50,394 nucleotides of DNA from Lachnospiraceae bacterium UBA6403 (GTDB taxonomy: Bacteria > Bacillota > Clostridia > Lachnospirales > Lachnospiraceae): NCBI GenBank assembly GCA_002437435.1, contig DJPV01000017.1:14434-64827 (forward strand), in the 5' to 3' direction. Below are positions 1-9,524 of this stretch, in pieces (the first letter of the stretch is position 1; each line of letters opens with the position of its first letter). Position numbers and translations under genes: made by a program. The notes below the pieces were generated by a model. The model was not told the DNA's origin, made no database searches, and was given only the letters and a program-made list of their open reading frames with translations.

Positions 1-201
1 CGCGATATTGGATCTTCCATCACGGACATAATAGGCTATATCATATTTTCCACATATATTTTTTAAATAATCACCAGGCGTTGATGTTGCCAGACAAATA
101 GTGCTCGCAACTGTCTGTTTCTTCAAAGACCGGATGCACGCTTCCAGATATGGACTTTCCTTATATGCACATATAACAAATGTATGCTTCTTTTCAGCCA
201 T
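1..201 (-). CDS. Glycosyltransferase family 2, N-terminal fragment
   Basis: This gene runs off the left edge of the window, so only its first 67 residues are visible. They begin MAEKKHTFVICAYKESPYLE, the usual opening beta strand and loop of a GT-A fold family-2 glycosyltransferase (hydrophobic strand, then a CAYKESPYL-type nucleotide-sugar loop). The later VRDGRSNIA stretch fits the region before the DXD motif, which lies outside the window. A GGAGAAG Shine-Dalgarno precedes the ATG. It follows the DUF2142 membrane protein on the same strand after about 52 bases, so both probably act in synthesis of a surface polymer. The substrate cannot be told. Confidence 0.75.
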   Translation of the reverse strand, partial: MAEKKHTFVICAYKESPYLEACIRSLKKQTVASTICLATSTPGDYLKNICGKYDIAYYVRDGRSNIA

Positions 202-253
202 TTTTCTTCTCCATCTGTCTCACCAATCTATTTCCATGCAACACTGTTGTATC

Positions 254-2281
254 TTACATTGCTCCTGCAATGATCTGTAATACAATCAATACCTCTGTAG
301 CGATTACAGTCATCCAGACATTCCTGCATTTTTCCTCACTTACATGAACAATCGATGTAGTGGCCGCCATATAAAACAATGGAGCAACGCACAGGAAATA
401 TCTTCCCTGCACACCACTGATCTTACTTGATGATATCGGTGTAAATGCAACCAACATCGACAGCAGGATCAACACAAGTGATACCAGAAATACTGCAAAC
501 ATATATATGCGTTTCTTTTTGCTTCCGCAATATGTATCACCTTCAACATTTGAAAACAATACCAGACTGAATACCAACACTAAAAGCAATACCCAGCTGA
601 TCTTTATATCAAGCCATGATAAAAGGCCGCCAAAGAATCCACGCAGCAGCGTTTCGCCTCCATTGATAAATGTATTCCAATACAAATAAACTACATTAAG
701 CGGATGATGGATCAGATATCCCAGAGAGTATAATGTATCTTCCGTTATCTCTGTATCCTGACCTGCAAATAACTGTTTTATAACCGGGAAGTAATAATAT
801 AACGCTCCGCAAAAAACAACTGCAATTCCGCATATCACTGCTGTTATAAGTATTCTCTTTTTGCATTTTGGTATTGCATTCAGAGAATGATCCTTCTTTT
901 TTGCATGTATCAGTAAAAATACCAGCAACAGTACCGGAAGATATACGCCGCCTTTTACGACAGCGGTCAGGATACCACAGATCACCAGCAGAACTACCTG
1001 CCACTTTTTATATGTTTTCTCCAATGAAAGACTCATGCATAAGGCAATGAACACATATATAACTCCATTTATCATTGCATCATAGGAAGCAGATGCCCCC
1101 TGTTGAAGTGCAATTGGAAGAAAGCCAAGTGCCGCAAGCATGTTCTTTCCAACCGGAAGTATCCGTATCGCAAATCCTGTCAACAATACAAATACCAGTA
1201 AGTTCATAAATCTTCCGATCAATAACATAAGCATGGTTGAAAGTCCAAGCAGCCGTCCGATCGTAATTCCAAGTGCCATCGGGATAAAGAAAATACCAGG
1301 CACGATATTACTGGAATCCACATAAGAAACTGTTATAAGTTCTCGTTCCTCCGGTTTTTCAAATGTATGATGCGCCAGCTGGTAATAGGAATTACTCTCC
1401 ACACCATTCGCAAGCATATCCTCCATTTTTACATCACATGTACGCTTATATATCGTTCCATCAATGCCTGTATCTCCTACAAACATCATTTTATTTGAAT
1501 ACTTATATGCTGTATCTATATGCCACGGCTCATCCGGTACACCATGTGGTGCAATGACCACATTCATGATCATTCCAAATAGTAACGCCATCGGAATATA
1601 AAACTTCGATACCGGAAGTCTCTTAACAACAACAAGCATATACATAAGTTCAAAGAATATCAAAAGTGCCAGACACAACACTGCATACATGCTCCGAAGC
1701 TGCCAGCAGCTTGCATATTTCATTCCTGATATAATATTCGTCTTATTTGCCGGATCTCCCCCGAACATCGATACAAAACCGGGTTTCTGATCTGCGTTCA
1801 CATAAAATACGGCATCACCCGGATTCTGAAGTTCCATCGTAAGCACAAGCCGTTTTCCCTCAGAATCTTGAAACACCGGATCATCCCATATTCCTACACG
1901 GATTCTTTTTTTCTTATCCTTCTTTGCAGCTCCTTTTGCCAGCCTGTCAATCTGATAATAAAGTTTCCCGGTATCTGCATCAGAAATTGTGATATGAAGC
2001 ATTGCATCCGGATTTGATACCACTCCAACCGTTTCAACATACAATACCTGAAGATCAGGTACTGTACATTCAAAGGTTTCTACAATAACAGGATTATTTG
2101 CAGACATTTCAACCTGCCCATTATCCTTATGTTCTATCTTAAGTGTAGCAAATACCGGCTTTGTAAATTTGTCTGCAAGCTGTGCTTTATACACCAATGC
2201 AAAAACAAAGCATAGAACCAGTCCTAAAATAACTGCCCAAAATATCTGTTTTTTACTCCATCTCTGCCCTGTCTGCTTCAT
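254..2281 (-). CDS. DUF2142-type polytopic membrane protein
   Basis: The protein has 675 residues. There is one membrane segment at about residues 13-31, a soluble outer domain to about 190, and then roughly ten further membrane segments. The motif PDEPWH at residues 249-254, just after a membrane helix, matches the PDEP-x-H signature of the DUF2142 family, whose fold resembles GT-C glycosyltransferases. That family is often found beside surface polysaccharide or teichoic acid genes, and here it lies between fabV and a family-2 glycosyltransferase. A role in transferring lipid-linked sugars is an inference. The gene follows fabV by about 20 bases and is probably co-transcribed with it. Confidence 0.75.
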   Translation of the reverse strand: MKQTGQRWSKKQIFWAVILGLVLCFVFALVYKAQLADKFTKPVFATLKIEHKDNGQVEMSANNPVIVETFECTVPDLQVLYVETVGVVSNPDAMLHITISDADTGKLYYQIDRLAKGAAKKDKKKRIRVGIWDDPVFQDSEGKRLVLTMELQNPGDAVFYVNADQKPGFVSMFGGDPANKTNIISGMKYASCWQLRSMYAVLCLALLIFFELMYMLVVVKRLPVSKFYIPMALLFGMIMNVVIAPHGVPDEPWHIDTAYKYSNKMMFVGDTGIDGTIYKRTCDVKMEDMLANGVESNSYYQLAHHTFEKPEERELITVSYVDSSNIVPGIFFIPMALGITIGRLLGLSTMLMLLIGRFMNLLVFVLLTGFAIRILPVGKNMLAALGFLPIALQQGASASYDAMINGVIYVFIALCMSLSLEKTYKKWQVVLLVICGILTAVVKGGVYLPVLLLVFLLIHAKKKDHSLNAIPKCKKRILITAVICGIAVVFCGALYYYFPVIKQLFAGQDTEITEDTLYSLGYLIHHPLNVVYLYWNTFINGGETLLRGFFGGLLSWLDIKISWVLLLVLVFSLVLFSNVEGDTYCGSKKKRIYMFAVFLVSLVLILLSMLVAFTPISSSKISGVQGRYFLCVAPLFYMAATTSIVHVSEEKCRNVWMTVIATEVLIVLQIIAGAM

Positions 2282-2300
2282 AACTACCTCATATTATATA

Positions 2301-3455
2301 TTACATAATATCTACATCTGCGCTGTAATCAACGCCATCGATCTTAAATCCGAACATCTTATAGAATTCATCCCAATATCCATCGATATCAGCAAGCTCC
2401 TTAACATTCTCGCTGGTTACGGCATCCCAGTTCTTCGCAACTGCTTCCTGAATATCATCTGCCATTTCCCAGTCGTCCATACGGATAAATCCATTCTCGT
2501 CTGTCTCTGCTTCTCCGGCCATCTTATCAAGGAAAAGTCTTGCCATCTGCTCGATGCAGCCCTCATGAACACCCTTTGCCTTCATCTGCTTATAAAGCAG
2601 CGTAATGTATAAAGGAACAACAGGAATCGCTGCACTGGACTGTGTAACAAGTGCCTTGTTGATCGCTATATATGATGATACATTTTCAAATTTTTCATTG
2701 ATTATATCGCTCGACTTATACAGGTCTTTCTTAGCCATACCGATCGAACCCTCTGCATAGATCGGAAATGTGATCTTTGGTCCGATATAAGAATATGCAA
2801 CTGTTATTACATGATCTGCCAGAACGCCCGCATCCGATAACGCCTGCATCCAATCGATCCAGTCCTCACCACCCATTACCTTGATGGTGTTCTCGATCTC
2901 TTCCTCTGTTGCAGCAGGAATGTGTGCCATCGTAATGGTATTGTCCTTCAAAACCAGAGTCTTATTTGTATATTCTTCACCAACTGTCTTAAGAACAGAA
3001 GTATACTTATGTCCATCCGGTGTTACACGTCTTGGTGCTGCAAGGCTGTAAATAACCATATCAACTTTTCCCATATCTGCTTTGATCGTGTCGATCACCT
3101 GCTGCTTGATCTCCAGTGAGAATGCATCACCATTGATCGTCTTTGCATACAAACCGTCTTTCTTTGCTTCTTCTTCAAATGCTCTTGTGTTATAGAATCC
3201 TGCGGTTGCGGTTCTTCTTCCATTTGACTCTTTTTCGAACATTACACCAAGTGTATCTGCACCGTAGCCAAATGCAACTGCTATCCTGGAAGCAAGTCCA
3301 TATCCGGTAGATGCTCCGATCACCAGCACCTTCTTCGGTCCGTCAACCTTTGGCTGCGCCTTTACATATTTGATCTGATTCTTAATGTTTTCTGCACATC
3401 CAACCGGGTGAGCGGTGGTACAGATGAAATCTTTCACTCTTGGTTCTACTACCAT
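2301..3455 (-). CDS. fabV: Trans-2-enoyl-CoA/ACP reductase, FabV type
   Basis: This NADH-dependent reductase saturates the trans-2 double bond of enoyl-ACP or enoyl-CoA, in fatty acid synthesis or, as the Ter enzyme, in crotonyl-CoA reduction towards butyrate. At 384 residues it is close to the usual 390-400. The nucleotide-binding glycine motif GASTGYG is at residues 48-54. The family's catalytic pair in Y-x8-K spacing is Y233 and K242, inside YAEGSIGMAK, which separates FabV from FabI. An AGAGGAG Shine-Dalgarno supports the start. It lies about 90 bases after dnaB. Whether it works on ACP or CoA substrates cannot be read from sequence. Confidence 0.93.
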   Translation of the reverse strand: MVVEPRVKDFICTTAHPVGCAENIKNQIKYVKAQPKVDGPKKVLVIGASTGYGLASRIAVAFGYGADTLGVMFEKESNGRRTATAGFYNTRAFEEEAKKDGLYAKTINGDAFSLEIKQQVIDTIKADMGKVDMVIYSLAAPRRVTPDGHKYTSVLKTVGEEYTNKTLVLKDNTITMAHIPAATEEEIENTIKVMGGEDWIDWMQALSDAGVLADHVITVAYSYIGPKITFPIYAEGSIGMAKKDLYKSSDIINEKFENVSSYIAINKALVTQSSAAIPVVPLYITLLYKQMKAKGVHEGCIEQMARLFLDKMAGEAETDENGFIRMDDWEMADDIQEAVAKNWDAVTSENVKELADIDGYWDEFYKMFGFKIDGVDYSADVDIM

Positions 3456-3547
3456 TTTAATTTTCTCCTCTAATCATCCGATCTGTCCGGATGTTCTTTC
3501 TCAATTTATATTTATACATTTCGTATCAATATCTGGTTATATCCAGG

Positions 3548-4888
3548 TTACATCTGTGGACGTTCTTTGTTTGCAAACTTCGTGTAATCCTGCATCCATA
3601 CAAGGTCAACCGATCCTGTAGCACCTTTTCTTTGTTTTGCAATGATGATCTCTGCGATACCTTTCTTCTCGGTATCCGGATTATAATAATCATCACGGTA
3701 AATGAACATTACTACGTCCGAATCCTGTTCGATCGCACCGGATTCTCGCAGATCGGCAAGTACCGGTTTGTGATCCGGTCGGGAGTCAACCGCACGGTTT
3801 AACTGTGACAATGCAATAACCGGAACATCCAGCTCTCTTGCAAGCACCTTTAACGCTCTCGATGTATCTGAAATGAACTGCTGTCTGGATTCTACATGCT
3901 TATTCGTACTCATCAGCTGTAAATAGTCGATGATAATAAGTCCCAGATCATTGTTCTGTTTTAATTTTCTGCACTTCGACCGAAGATCGGCTACGGTGAT
4001 CGCTGAATTATCATCTACGAAGATCGGAGCATCTGCAATTACCTCTGTACTCTCCATGATCTTATCCCATTCATCGTCCACCAGCTGTCCGGTCTGGATC
4101 TTCTGGGAATTTACCAGAGAATCAAGGGCAATCATACGCGTTACCAGCTGTTCCTTTGACATTTCCAAGCTGAAAATAGCCACAGGAATCCGCTTCTTAA
4201 CAGCTACATGATGCGCAATATTAAGTACAAATGCTGTCTTTCCCATAGCAGGACGTGCCGCTACCAGGATCAATTCTGATCCATGCAGACCTGTCAGCAT
4301 ATTATCCAGATCAATAAATCCGGTCGGTACACCGGTAACTCTTGTATTCTGTCTGGACGCTGCCTCGATCTGATCAATAACATCTAACACGATCGAATCG
4401 ATCGGCGCAAAATCATTTGCACCATTTCTCTGCTGAACGATCTTATAGATCCCACTCTCTGCTGTTTCAAGCAGGCCATCCACATCATCGGTGTCCAGAT
4501 AACAGTCTTTTTCGACATCCTCACACATTTTGATCATACGACGAAGCACTGCTTTATCCGCAACGATCTTCGCATAATATTTCGCATTTGCCGATGTCGG
4601 AACTGCAGCTATGATATCCGCAATATAACTCATGCCGGCAACATCTTCCGGAATATTTTTCTCTCGAAGCCTGTTGTTCAGTGTGATCAGATCGACTGCC
4701 ATTCCTTCCTTAAACAGCTCGATCATATTCTCATACAAGATTGCATTCTGCGCACTGTAAAAGTCATCTTTTGTCAGTATATCCGATACGTCTACGATGG
4801 CATCACGATCCATGATCATGGAGCCTATCACCGACTGTTCTGCATCCAGGTTATATGGTTGTTTTTTCCTGATAAATGCATCTTCCAT
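3548..4888 (-). CDS. dnaB: Replicative DNA helicase DnaB
   Basis: This hexameric helicase unwinds DNA at the replication fork. The 446 residues match the family length. The N-terminal helical domain begins with the typical QPYNLDAEQSVIG at about residues 10-22. The RecA-like domain carries Walker A ARPAMGKT at 211-218, the Walker B region LIIIDYLQLM, and the SQLNRAVDSRPDHKP and DLRESGAIEQDSD motifs. Its ATG overlaps the rplI stop codon by one base (TAATG), so translation is probably coupled. It is the third gene of the gdpP-rplI-dnaB cluster, an order conserved in Firmicutes (yybT-rplI-dnaC in Bacillus subtilis). Confidence 0.97.
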   Translation of the reverse strand: MEDAFIRKKQPYNLDAEQSVIGSMIMDRDAIVDVSDILTKDDFYSAQNAILYENMIELFKEGMAVDLITLNNRLREKNIPEDVAGMSYIADIIAAVPTSANAKYYAKIVADKAVLRRMIKMCEDVEKDCYLDTDDVDGLLETAESGIYKIVQQRNGANDFAPIDSIVLDVIDQIEAASRQNTRVTGVPTGFIDLDNMLTGLHGSELILVAARPAMGKTAFVLNIAHHVAVKKRIPVAIFSLEMSKEQLVTRMIALDSLVNSQKIQTGQLVDDEWDKIMESTEVIADAPIFVDDNSAITVADLRSKCRKLKQNNDLGLIIIDYLQLMSTNKHVESRQQFISDTSRALKVLARELDVPVIALSQLNRAVDSRPDHKPVLADLRESGAIEQDSDVVMFIYRDDYYNPDTEKKGIAEIIIAKQRKGATGSVDLVWMQDYTKFANKERPQM

Positions 4889-5337
4889 TAGTCAGCCTCT
4901 TCCACCTTTACTGTAAGCTCTGCCTGCACCTGTGGATGGAGCTTGATCTTTACGGTAAATGATCCCATTGCCTTGATTGCATCCTTCAGAACGATTTTCT
5001 TCTTATCGATATCGTAATGCAACTGGCTCTTGATCGCGTCTGAGATCTCCTTCGAGGATACTGAGCCAAATGCTCTGCCGCCCTCGCCGACCTTTATACC
5101 AACTGTAACGGATGTTTTCTCAAGTTCTGCTGCCAGTGCCTTTGCTGCTGCAAGATTCTCTGCCGCAACCTTTTCTTCATGTGCTTTCTTTAACTTATAA
5201 TCATTCAGGTTTTTTGGTGTTGCCTCAAGTCCAAGCTTTCTCGGTATAATATAATTTCTGGCATGTCCGTCACTGACATTTACCAGTTCACCTTTTTTTC
5301 CAAGACTCTTTACATCTTCCAGTAATATAACCTTCAT
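4888..5337 (-). CDS. rplI: 50S ribosomal protein L9
   Basis: This is the bL9 large-subunit protein, 149 residues from the start chosen here. The N-terminal rRNA-binding domain begins [16 protein letters not shown] and contains the [13 protein letters not shown] block. A long helix follows, then the C-terminal domain with [13 protein letters not shown] longer upstream start exists 15 codons earlier, but it lies inside gdpP and would add residues unknown in L9. The chosen ATG has an AAGGAG Shine-Dalgarno within the end of gdpP and sits one base after the gdpP stop. Confidence 0.97.
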   Translation of the reverse strand: MKVILLEDVKSLGKKGELVNVSDGHARNYIIPRKLGLEATPKNLNDYKLKKAHEEKVAAENLAAAKALAAELEKTSVTVGIKVGEGGRAFGSVSSKEISDAIKSQLHYDIDKKKIVLKDAIKAMGSFTVKIKLHPQVQAELTVKVEEAD

Positions 5338-5338
5338 A

Positions 5339-7492
5339 TCAAATATCTCCTTCCTTGTACATCTCCTCAAGCAGGTTGACAAGCTGTTCTTTTACTTTTT
5401 CCTTTGTTGTATTCTTAAACTGTGCGGCTGCGATATTCGCATGTCCGCCGCCACCCATACGCTCCATGATGATCTGAACATTCACATCATCAATGGACCT
5501 GGCAGATATCTTTACATTTTCTCCCAGCTGTGCGACTACAAAGGAAGCACGCACACCTGCAATATTCAACATTTCATTTGCCACCTTAGCTGTCAGCACG
5601 GACGGTGACTCCGGTCCTTCCTTCGGTTCAAATACCGATACGGCAAACATTCCGAGAATCATCTCTGCATTTCTGACACCATCCGCCTTCTGTCTGTATG
5701 TGTCAATATCACTTCTGAACATCTTTCTGACACGCATAACATCTGCACCGCTTCTTCTTAAGTAAGCAGCCGCCTCAAAGGTACGAACACCGGTCTTTGT
5801 CAGGAAGTTATCCGTATCGATCAGAATACCCGCATACATCGCATCCGCCTCAGATGGACGAAGCTTGATTTTCTCATCCATATACTGTAACATTTCCGCG
5901 ATCATTTCACATGCCGATGATGCAAATGGCTCTACATAAGAAAGAGTCGCATTTGCGATCACATCCTTCGTCTGTCTGTGGTGATCGAATACAACCACCG
6001 TCTTTGCATAAGAGATCAGCTCTTCGCACTCTGTCAGACTTGGATTATTCACATCTACGACTACAAGCATCGTATCCGCATTTATCATCTCGATCGCCTG
6101 TTCATTATTGATGATCATATCATCACCATACATACTGTTTGCTGTAAAATTACCATAGATCGGACTGATTGCTGATGACACTTCATTGATAACGATATGT
6201 GCCTCTTTATTCATAGAATTCACCATACGATATACACCGATCGCAGATCCAAATGCATCCATATCCGGATCCTTGTGTGCCATGATGATTACCTTCTCTT
6301 TTGTCTCTAATAACTCCTTAAACGCCAGTGTCTTAACACGGGCTTTTACACGGGTGGATTTCTCTGTACCCTGACTTCTTCCTCCATAATAAGTAATCTT
6401 ATCATTGGATTTTAATACAACCTGATCACCACCACGTCCCAGGGCAAGTTCCATCGCGGAACGCGCCGCTTCAAAATCAGCCAGGAAACTAGGATATTCC
6501 GTTCCAAGACTTATAGATAATGTAAGCGGCAGATCATTTCCGATATTGATTGCCTTTACTTCATCCAGCAACGCAAATTTATTCTCCTGAAGCTGTGGAA
6601 GATATTTCTTCGGCATAACGAACATATACTTATCCTTTTCATAGGAACGTACGATTGCGTCTACATTTGCCATATATTTATTGATCTTTCGATCTACAAG
6701 TGCAACTAACAGTGAATGGCGGACTTCTTCCAGATCATCGAATATCTCATCATAATTATCGATATAAATCAGACCGGTAACAAGCTTCTGTTCCTCATTC
6801 TCCTTCGCCAGTTTGTTCTGCTCCGTCATATCAAACAGATACATAGCGATAAATGTCGTAACGCCGTCTGTATGTTTCTTTCTCCTCGAGGTACGTGTCT
6901 TTTTGTTCTCCTCCTGCAAGCCTGTATTCTGTACAGTCTCCGGTGCATCTGCACTTTCCTGCGTTTCCATTTCAGCAGCCGTATCCACCGGACCATTCGG
7001 ATTTACCCTGACACTCTTTATCTCTACCTTATATTCTCTTCCATTATATTCGATATCTGCATGAACTGTATCTTCACCCTCAGTCGGTATCATCTCATGT
7101 GTTAATCCCTCAAACACCTGCATAGCTGTAAAACGCATCAGCTTACGCTTACTGGTATTTGTGATATGTGCAAATTCATCATTTACCCATGCAAGTCTTC
7201 CTGTCTTATCCAGGATAGCATATGGTATAGGAAATTCACGGATCAGATCCTTCTGAACTCTTCCATTTTCCATTGCCTGATTTGCAAATAATGCATCGCT
7301 GGATACGCGGGAAGATATATAAAGGACGATAGCCATAGCCGCGTAAACAGCAGTAATAATGATACCTACCACACCTGCTGCCACACTGATCGTAAACATC
7401 CAGATATCAAACACCACAAACAATGCGATCATATAGAGCGGCATCTGTGTATAAATATCATGTTTTTTATTTGTATGTTTATTTTCGTTCAT
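5339..7492 (-). CDS. gdpP: Cyclic-di-AMP phosphodiesterase GdpP
   Basis: This membrane-anchored enzyme hydrolyses the second messenger c-di-AMP and so affects wall, potassium and stress homeostasis. From the chosen ATG (GGAAAGGA Shine-Dalgarno about 10 bases upstream) it has 717 residues. The order is two membrane helices (about 17-60), a PAS-like domain (about 80-220), a degenerate GGDEF domain ending in GRGGDQVV (352-359), and a DHH/DHHA1 phosphodiesterase. The DHH part has HKDPDMD (406-412), DHH (503-505) and a C-terminal [13 protein letters not shown] hydrophilic insert of about 40 residues (171-210), rich in Glu, Thr and Lys, interrupts the PAS region. An ORF start nine codons upstream lacks a good ribosome site. 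Confidence 0.95.
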   Translation of the reverse strand: MNENKHTNKKHDIYTQMPLYMIALFVVFDIWMFTISVAAGVVGIIITAVYAAMAIVLYISSRVSSDALFANQAMENGRVQKDLIREFPIPYAILDKTGRLAWVNDEFAHITNTSKRKLMRFTAMQVFEGLTHEMIPTEGEDTVHADIEYNGREYKVEIKSVRVNPNGPVDTAAEMETQESADAPETVQNTGLQEENKKTRTSRRKKHTDGVTTFIAMYLFDMTEQNKLAKENEEQKLVTGLIYIDNYDEIFDDLEEVRHSLLVALVDRKINKYMANVDAIVRSYEKDKYMFVMPKKYLPQLQENKFALLDEVKAINIGNDLPLTLSISLGTEYPSFLADFEAARSAMELALGRGGDQVVLKSNDKITYYGGRSQGTEKSTRVKARVKTLAFKELLETKEKVIIMAHKDPDMDAFGSAIGVYRMVNSMNKEAHIVINEVSSAISPIYGNFTANSMYGDDMIINNEQAIEMINADTMLVVVDVNNPSLTECEELISYAKTVVVFDHHRQTKDVIANATLSYVEPFASSACEMIAEMLQYMDEKIKLRPSEADAMYAGILIDTDNFLTKTGVRTFEAAAYLRRSGADVMRVRKMFRSDIDTYRQKADGVRNAEMILGMFAVSVFEPKEGPESPSVLTAKVANEMLNIAGVRASFVVAQLGENVKISARSIDDVNVQIIMERMGGGGHANIAAAQFKNTTKEKVKEQLVNLLEEMYKEGDI

Positions 7493-7528
7493 GACGAATC
7501 TGTCCTTTCCGGATAACATGCATCCTGT

Positions 7529-8605
7529 TTATTTTATTTGTACTCTCTGTCTGCTCATCCGTGTGATCCAGTGGATCAGGATCATTCCAAACGCAACAAG
7601 ACAAAATGTCAGACCTGCGATATATTCAAATCCTGTCCAATATGATACATCCGGGAAGATGTAACGGACAGTTGCCCGTGCCGGGCTCTGGCAGAGATAG
7701 ATAAACAGGCTCATCTCTCCCAGGAATTTACTTACTTTATTATCAAAAACACCTGATATTGCTGACTGCTTACTGGCAGTGATCGCTATTGCAAATAACA
7801 GTAAAATGTTATTATAAAATACACAGGTCTTTCCTCCATCATGCATCATAAAGATCACCAGCAGATACAGAAAAATCTCCGCAGCTCCCAATAACCGTTT
7901 TACCGCCGGACGGAATTCTTTTTTCTTCAGATATTCCGCAAACATATATACCAGGCATCCGATATTCAGCCCTACAAAAGCACGCAAAATGCCATGCGTG
8001 ATAACCCCTTCAAATTTTGTAAAGCCATTATATCCGACAGTGTTATAAAAGTATCCCGATATTAAAAGTGCGGTAACCGGCGCAATGATCAGTGTATAAG
8101 TGTCCTTATACTTTCGTAATAATGGATAGATCACCAGCATGGCAATAAGCATAGCCGAGATATACCAGGTGATCATTACAACCTGTGTTCCCTGTACACC
8201 TGACATGGACAGCAGTAAAAAGTTTGGAATCATCTTCACGATTGCAATAAATAATCCAATAATTCCTTCCTTTAGATATACATATCGGCCGGCTTCCACA
8301 AACCATACACAAAGCCCAAGGGCATAACAATACAGATATGCCGGTAAGATCCGCCGAATCTTATGAAGGACAAAGCCGAATGTCTCTTTTCCAAGAGAAA
8401 GATCAGCATGACGTTCTTCTGCTTTCGCAGCTGATACACACATGAAATATCCTGATACAATAAAGAACATTTCAACTGCATATCGTCCCCATTCCAGCAA
8501 ATACCCATGCTTGCCGCCATATACCTCACCTACATGAAAGACAAGTATTACCAGACAAAATACAAATTTCCAGAAGTCCAGGGCTCCATTGTATTTTTTA
8601 TTCAT
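7529..8605 (-). CDS. Acyltransferase-3 family membrane protein
   Basis: A 358-residue membrane protein with about ten predicted helices. It opens with the family's NGALDFWKFVFCLVILVFHVG, where the LDFxKF and FH elements around the first helix hold the catalytic histidine. EMFFIVSGYFM is at about residues 44-54. These are features of acyltransferase-3 (OafA/NolL) enzymes, which O-acetylate or otherwise acylate cell-surface glycans. It starts two bases after the cytidylyltransferase stop and precedes gdpP by about 36 bases. With the CDP-glycerol-type transferase further upstream, it probably decorates a surface polymer. The acyl acceptor is unknown. Confidence 0.85.
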   Translation of the reverse strand: MNKKYNGALDFWKFVFCLVILVFHVGEVYGGKHGYLLEWGRYAVEMFFIVSGYFMCVSAAKAEERHADLSLGKETFGFVLHKIRRILPAYLYCYALGLCVWFVEAGRYVYLKEGIIGLFIAIVKMIPNFLLLSMSGVQGTQVVMITWYISAMLIAMLVIYPLLRKYKDTYTLIIAPVTALLISGYFYNTVGYNGFTKFEGVITHGILRAFVGLNIGCLVYMFAEYLKKKEFRPAVKRLLGAAEIFLYLLVIFMMHDGGKTCVFYNNILLLFAIAITASKQSAISGVFDNKVSKFLGEMSLFIYLCQSPARATVRYIFPDVSYWTGFEYIAGLTFCLVAFGMILIHWITRMSRQRVQIK

Positions 8606-8607
8606 TT

Positions 8608-9387
8608 CTATTTCTCACTTTTCTTCTTATACTGGCTCATTCTTGTATCGATCTTATTTGTGATACCAAGTCCGAAAGCCTGTTCATTTTCTTTATACTG
8701 TAACAACGCACGGAACATATATACATCTTCCGGTGTTGTAACCTTGATATTTCCTCTGTTGCCTTCAACAATATGTGCCACGATATTCTGGCTTCTGATG
8801 ATCGTACATGCATCAACCATTCCCTCATATCCGGTCGGAGTTGCGCGGACAACATCATGAGCTGCAATGATATCCTTCAGGTAGAAGGACTGTGGTGCCT
8901 GTGCAGAATATGTGTCTTTTCTAGGTGGAACTGAATCAATCTCAACACCATTCTCACTGATCATGATCGTCTCATAGCAGGCAGTTGATGTGATCGCATT
9001 ACCGTATTTTTTAACACTCTCTATATTATTGGAAATAACATCATATGAAACATATGGACGAACACCATCATGAATCAGAACAATAGAATCCTCCGGGCAT
9101 TCAGATTCTGCCATCTTAAGTGCATTGTAAATAGAATCCTGAGAAGTTGCTCCACCGGCCAGTACATGTTTTACCTTTGTCAGATGATACTCTTCTGCCA
9201 GATCTTCTACATAAGGAATATAATCCTCAAGAACCGCAATATAGATCGCATCGATCTGATCATGATACTGGAATAACTGTAATGTGTGAACCAGGATTGG
9301 TTTTCCATTAATCTCAAGGAACTGCTTTGGAATTCCTGCTCCCATTCTCACTCCGCTTCCGCCTGCAAAAATAATTGCTATATTCAT
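8608..9387 (-). CDS. IspD/TarI-family cytidylyltransferase
   Basis: This enzyme transfers CMP from CTP to a sugar-alcohol phosphate. The 259 residues show the family CTP-binding motif AGGSGVRMGAGIPKQFL near the N-terminus, HDGVRPYVS, and VPPRKDTYSAQAPQSF with the late KVTTPED. IspD makes CDP-methylerythritol in isoprenoid synthesis, whereas TarI and its relatives make CDP-ribitol for teichoic acids. The context (CDP-glycerol-type polymer transferase just upstream, acyltransferase downstream) favours a TarI-like role. The C-terminal tail after KVTTPED is about 35 residues longer than I expect for IspD. An AAGGAG Shine-Dalgarno is present. The family is certain; the substrate is not. Confidence 0.8.
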   Translation of the reverse strand: MNIAIIFAGGSGVRMGAGIPKQFLEINGKPILVHTLQLFQYHDQIDAIYIAVLEDYIPYVEDLAEEYHLTKVKHVLAGGATSQDSIYNALKMAESECPEDSIVLIHDGVRPYVSYDVISNNIESVKKYGNAITSTACYETIMISENGVEIDSVPPRKDTYSAQAPQSFYLKDIIAAHDVVRATPTGYEGMVDACTIIRSQNIVAHIVEGNRGNIKVTTPEDVYMFRALLQYKENEQAFGLGITNKIDTRMSQYKKKSEK

Positions 9388-9494
9388 CTACTGTTTCTCC
9401 TTTTTTCTGTTTATTTTAAATTTTCAATTACCTTGTCGTAATTGCGTGATACAGAATGCTATATAGACTTTCCCCATTCTGCATAGATATATTA

Positions 9495-9523
9495 ATTTTA
9501 TAACGAAATCAAGAAAAATTCAA
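9495..9523 (-). promoter_or_regulatory. Candidate sigma-A promoter for the cytidylyltransferase operon
   Basis: On the minus strand TTGAAT and TAAAAT are separated by exactly 17 bases, about 110 bases before the cytidylyltransferase start. The 137-base gap between the two coding regions otherwise holds only a short hairpin with AGAATG/CATTCT arms. Confidence 0.5.
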
Positions 9524-9524
9524 C

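Noticed and set aside
3473..3495. CATCCG/CGGATG hairpin between dnaB and fabV
   Set aside because: The stem is six pairs without a T run and sits just before the fabV ribosome site. Too weak to call a terminator.
8608..9387. Firm assignment as ispD
   Set aside because: The IspD and TarI families share the visible motifs, and the neighbours suggest a polyol-phosphate donor. I kept the family-level name.
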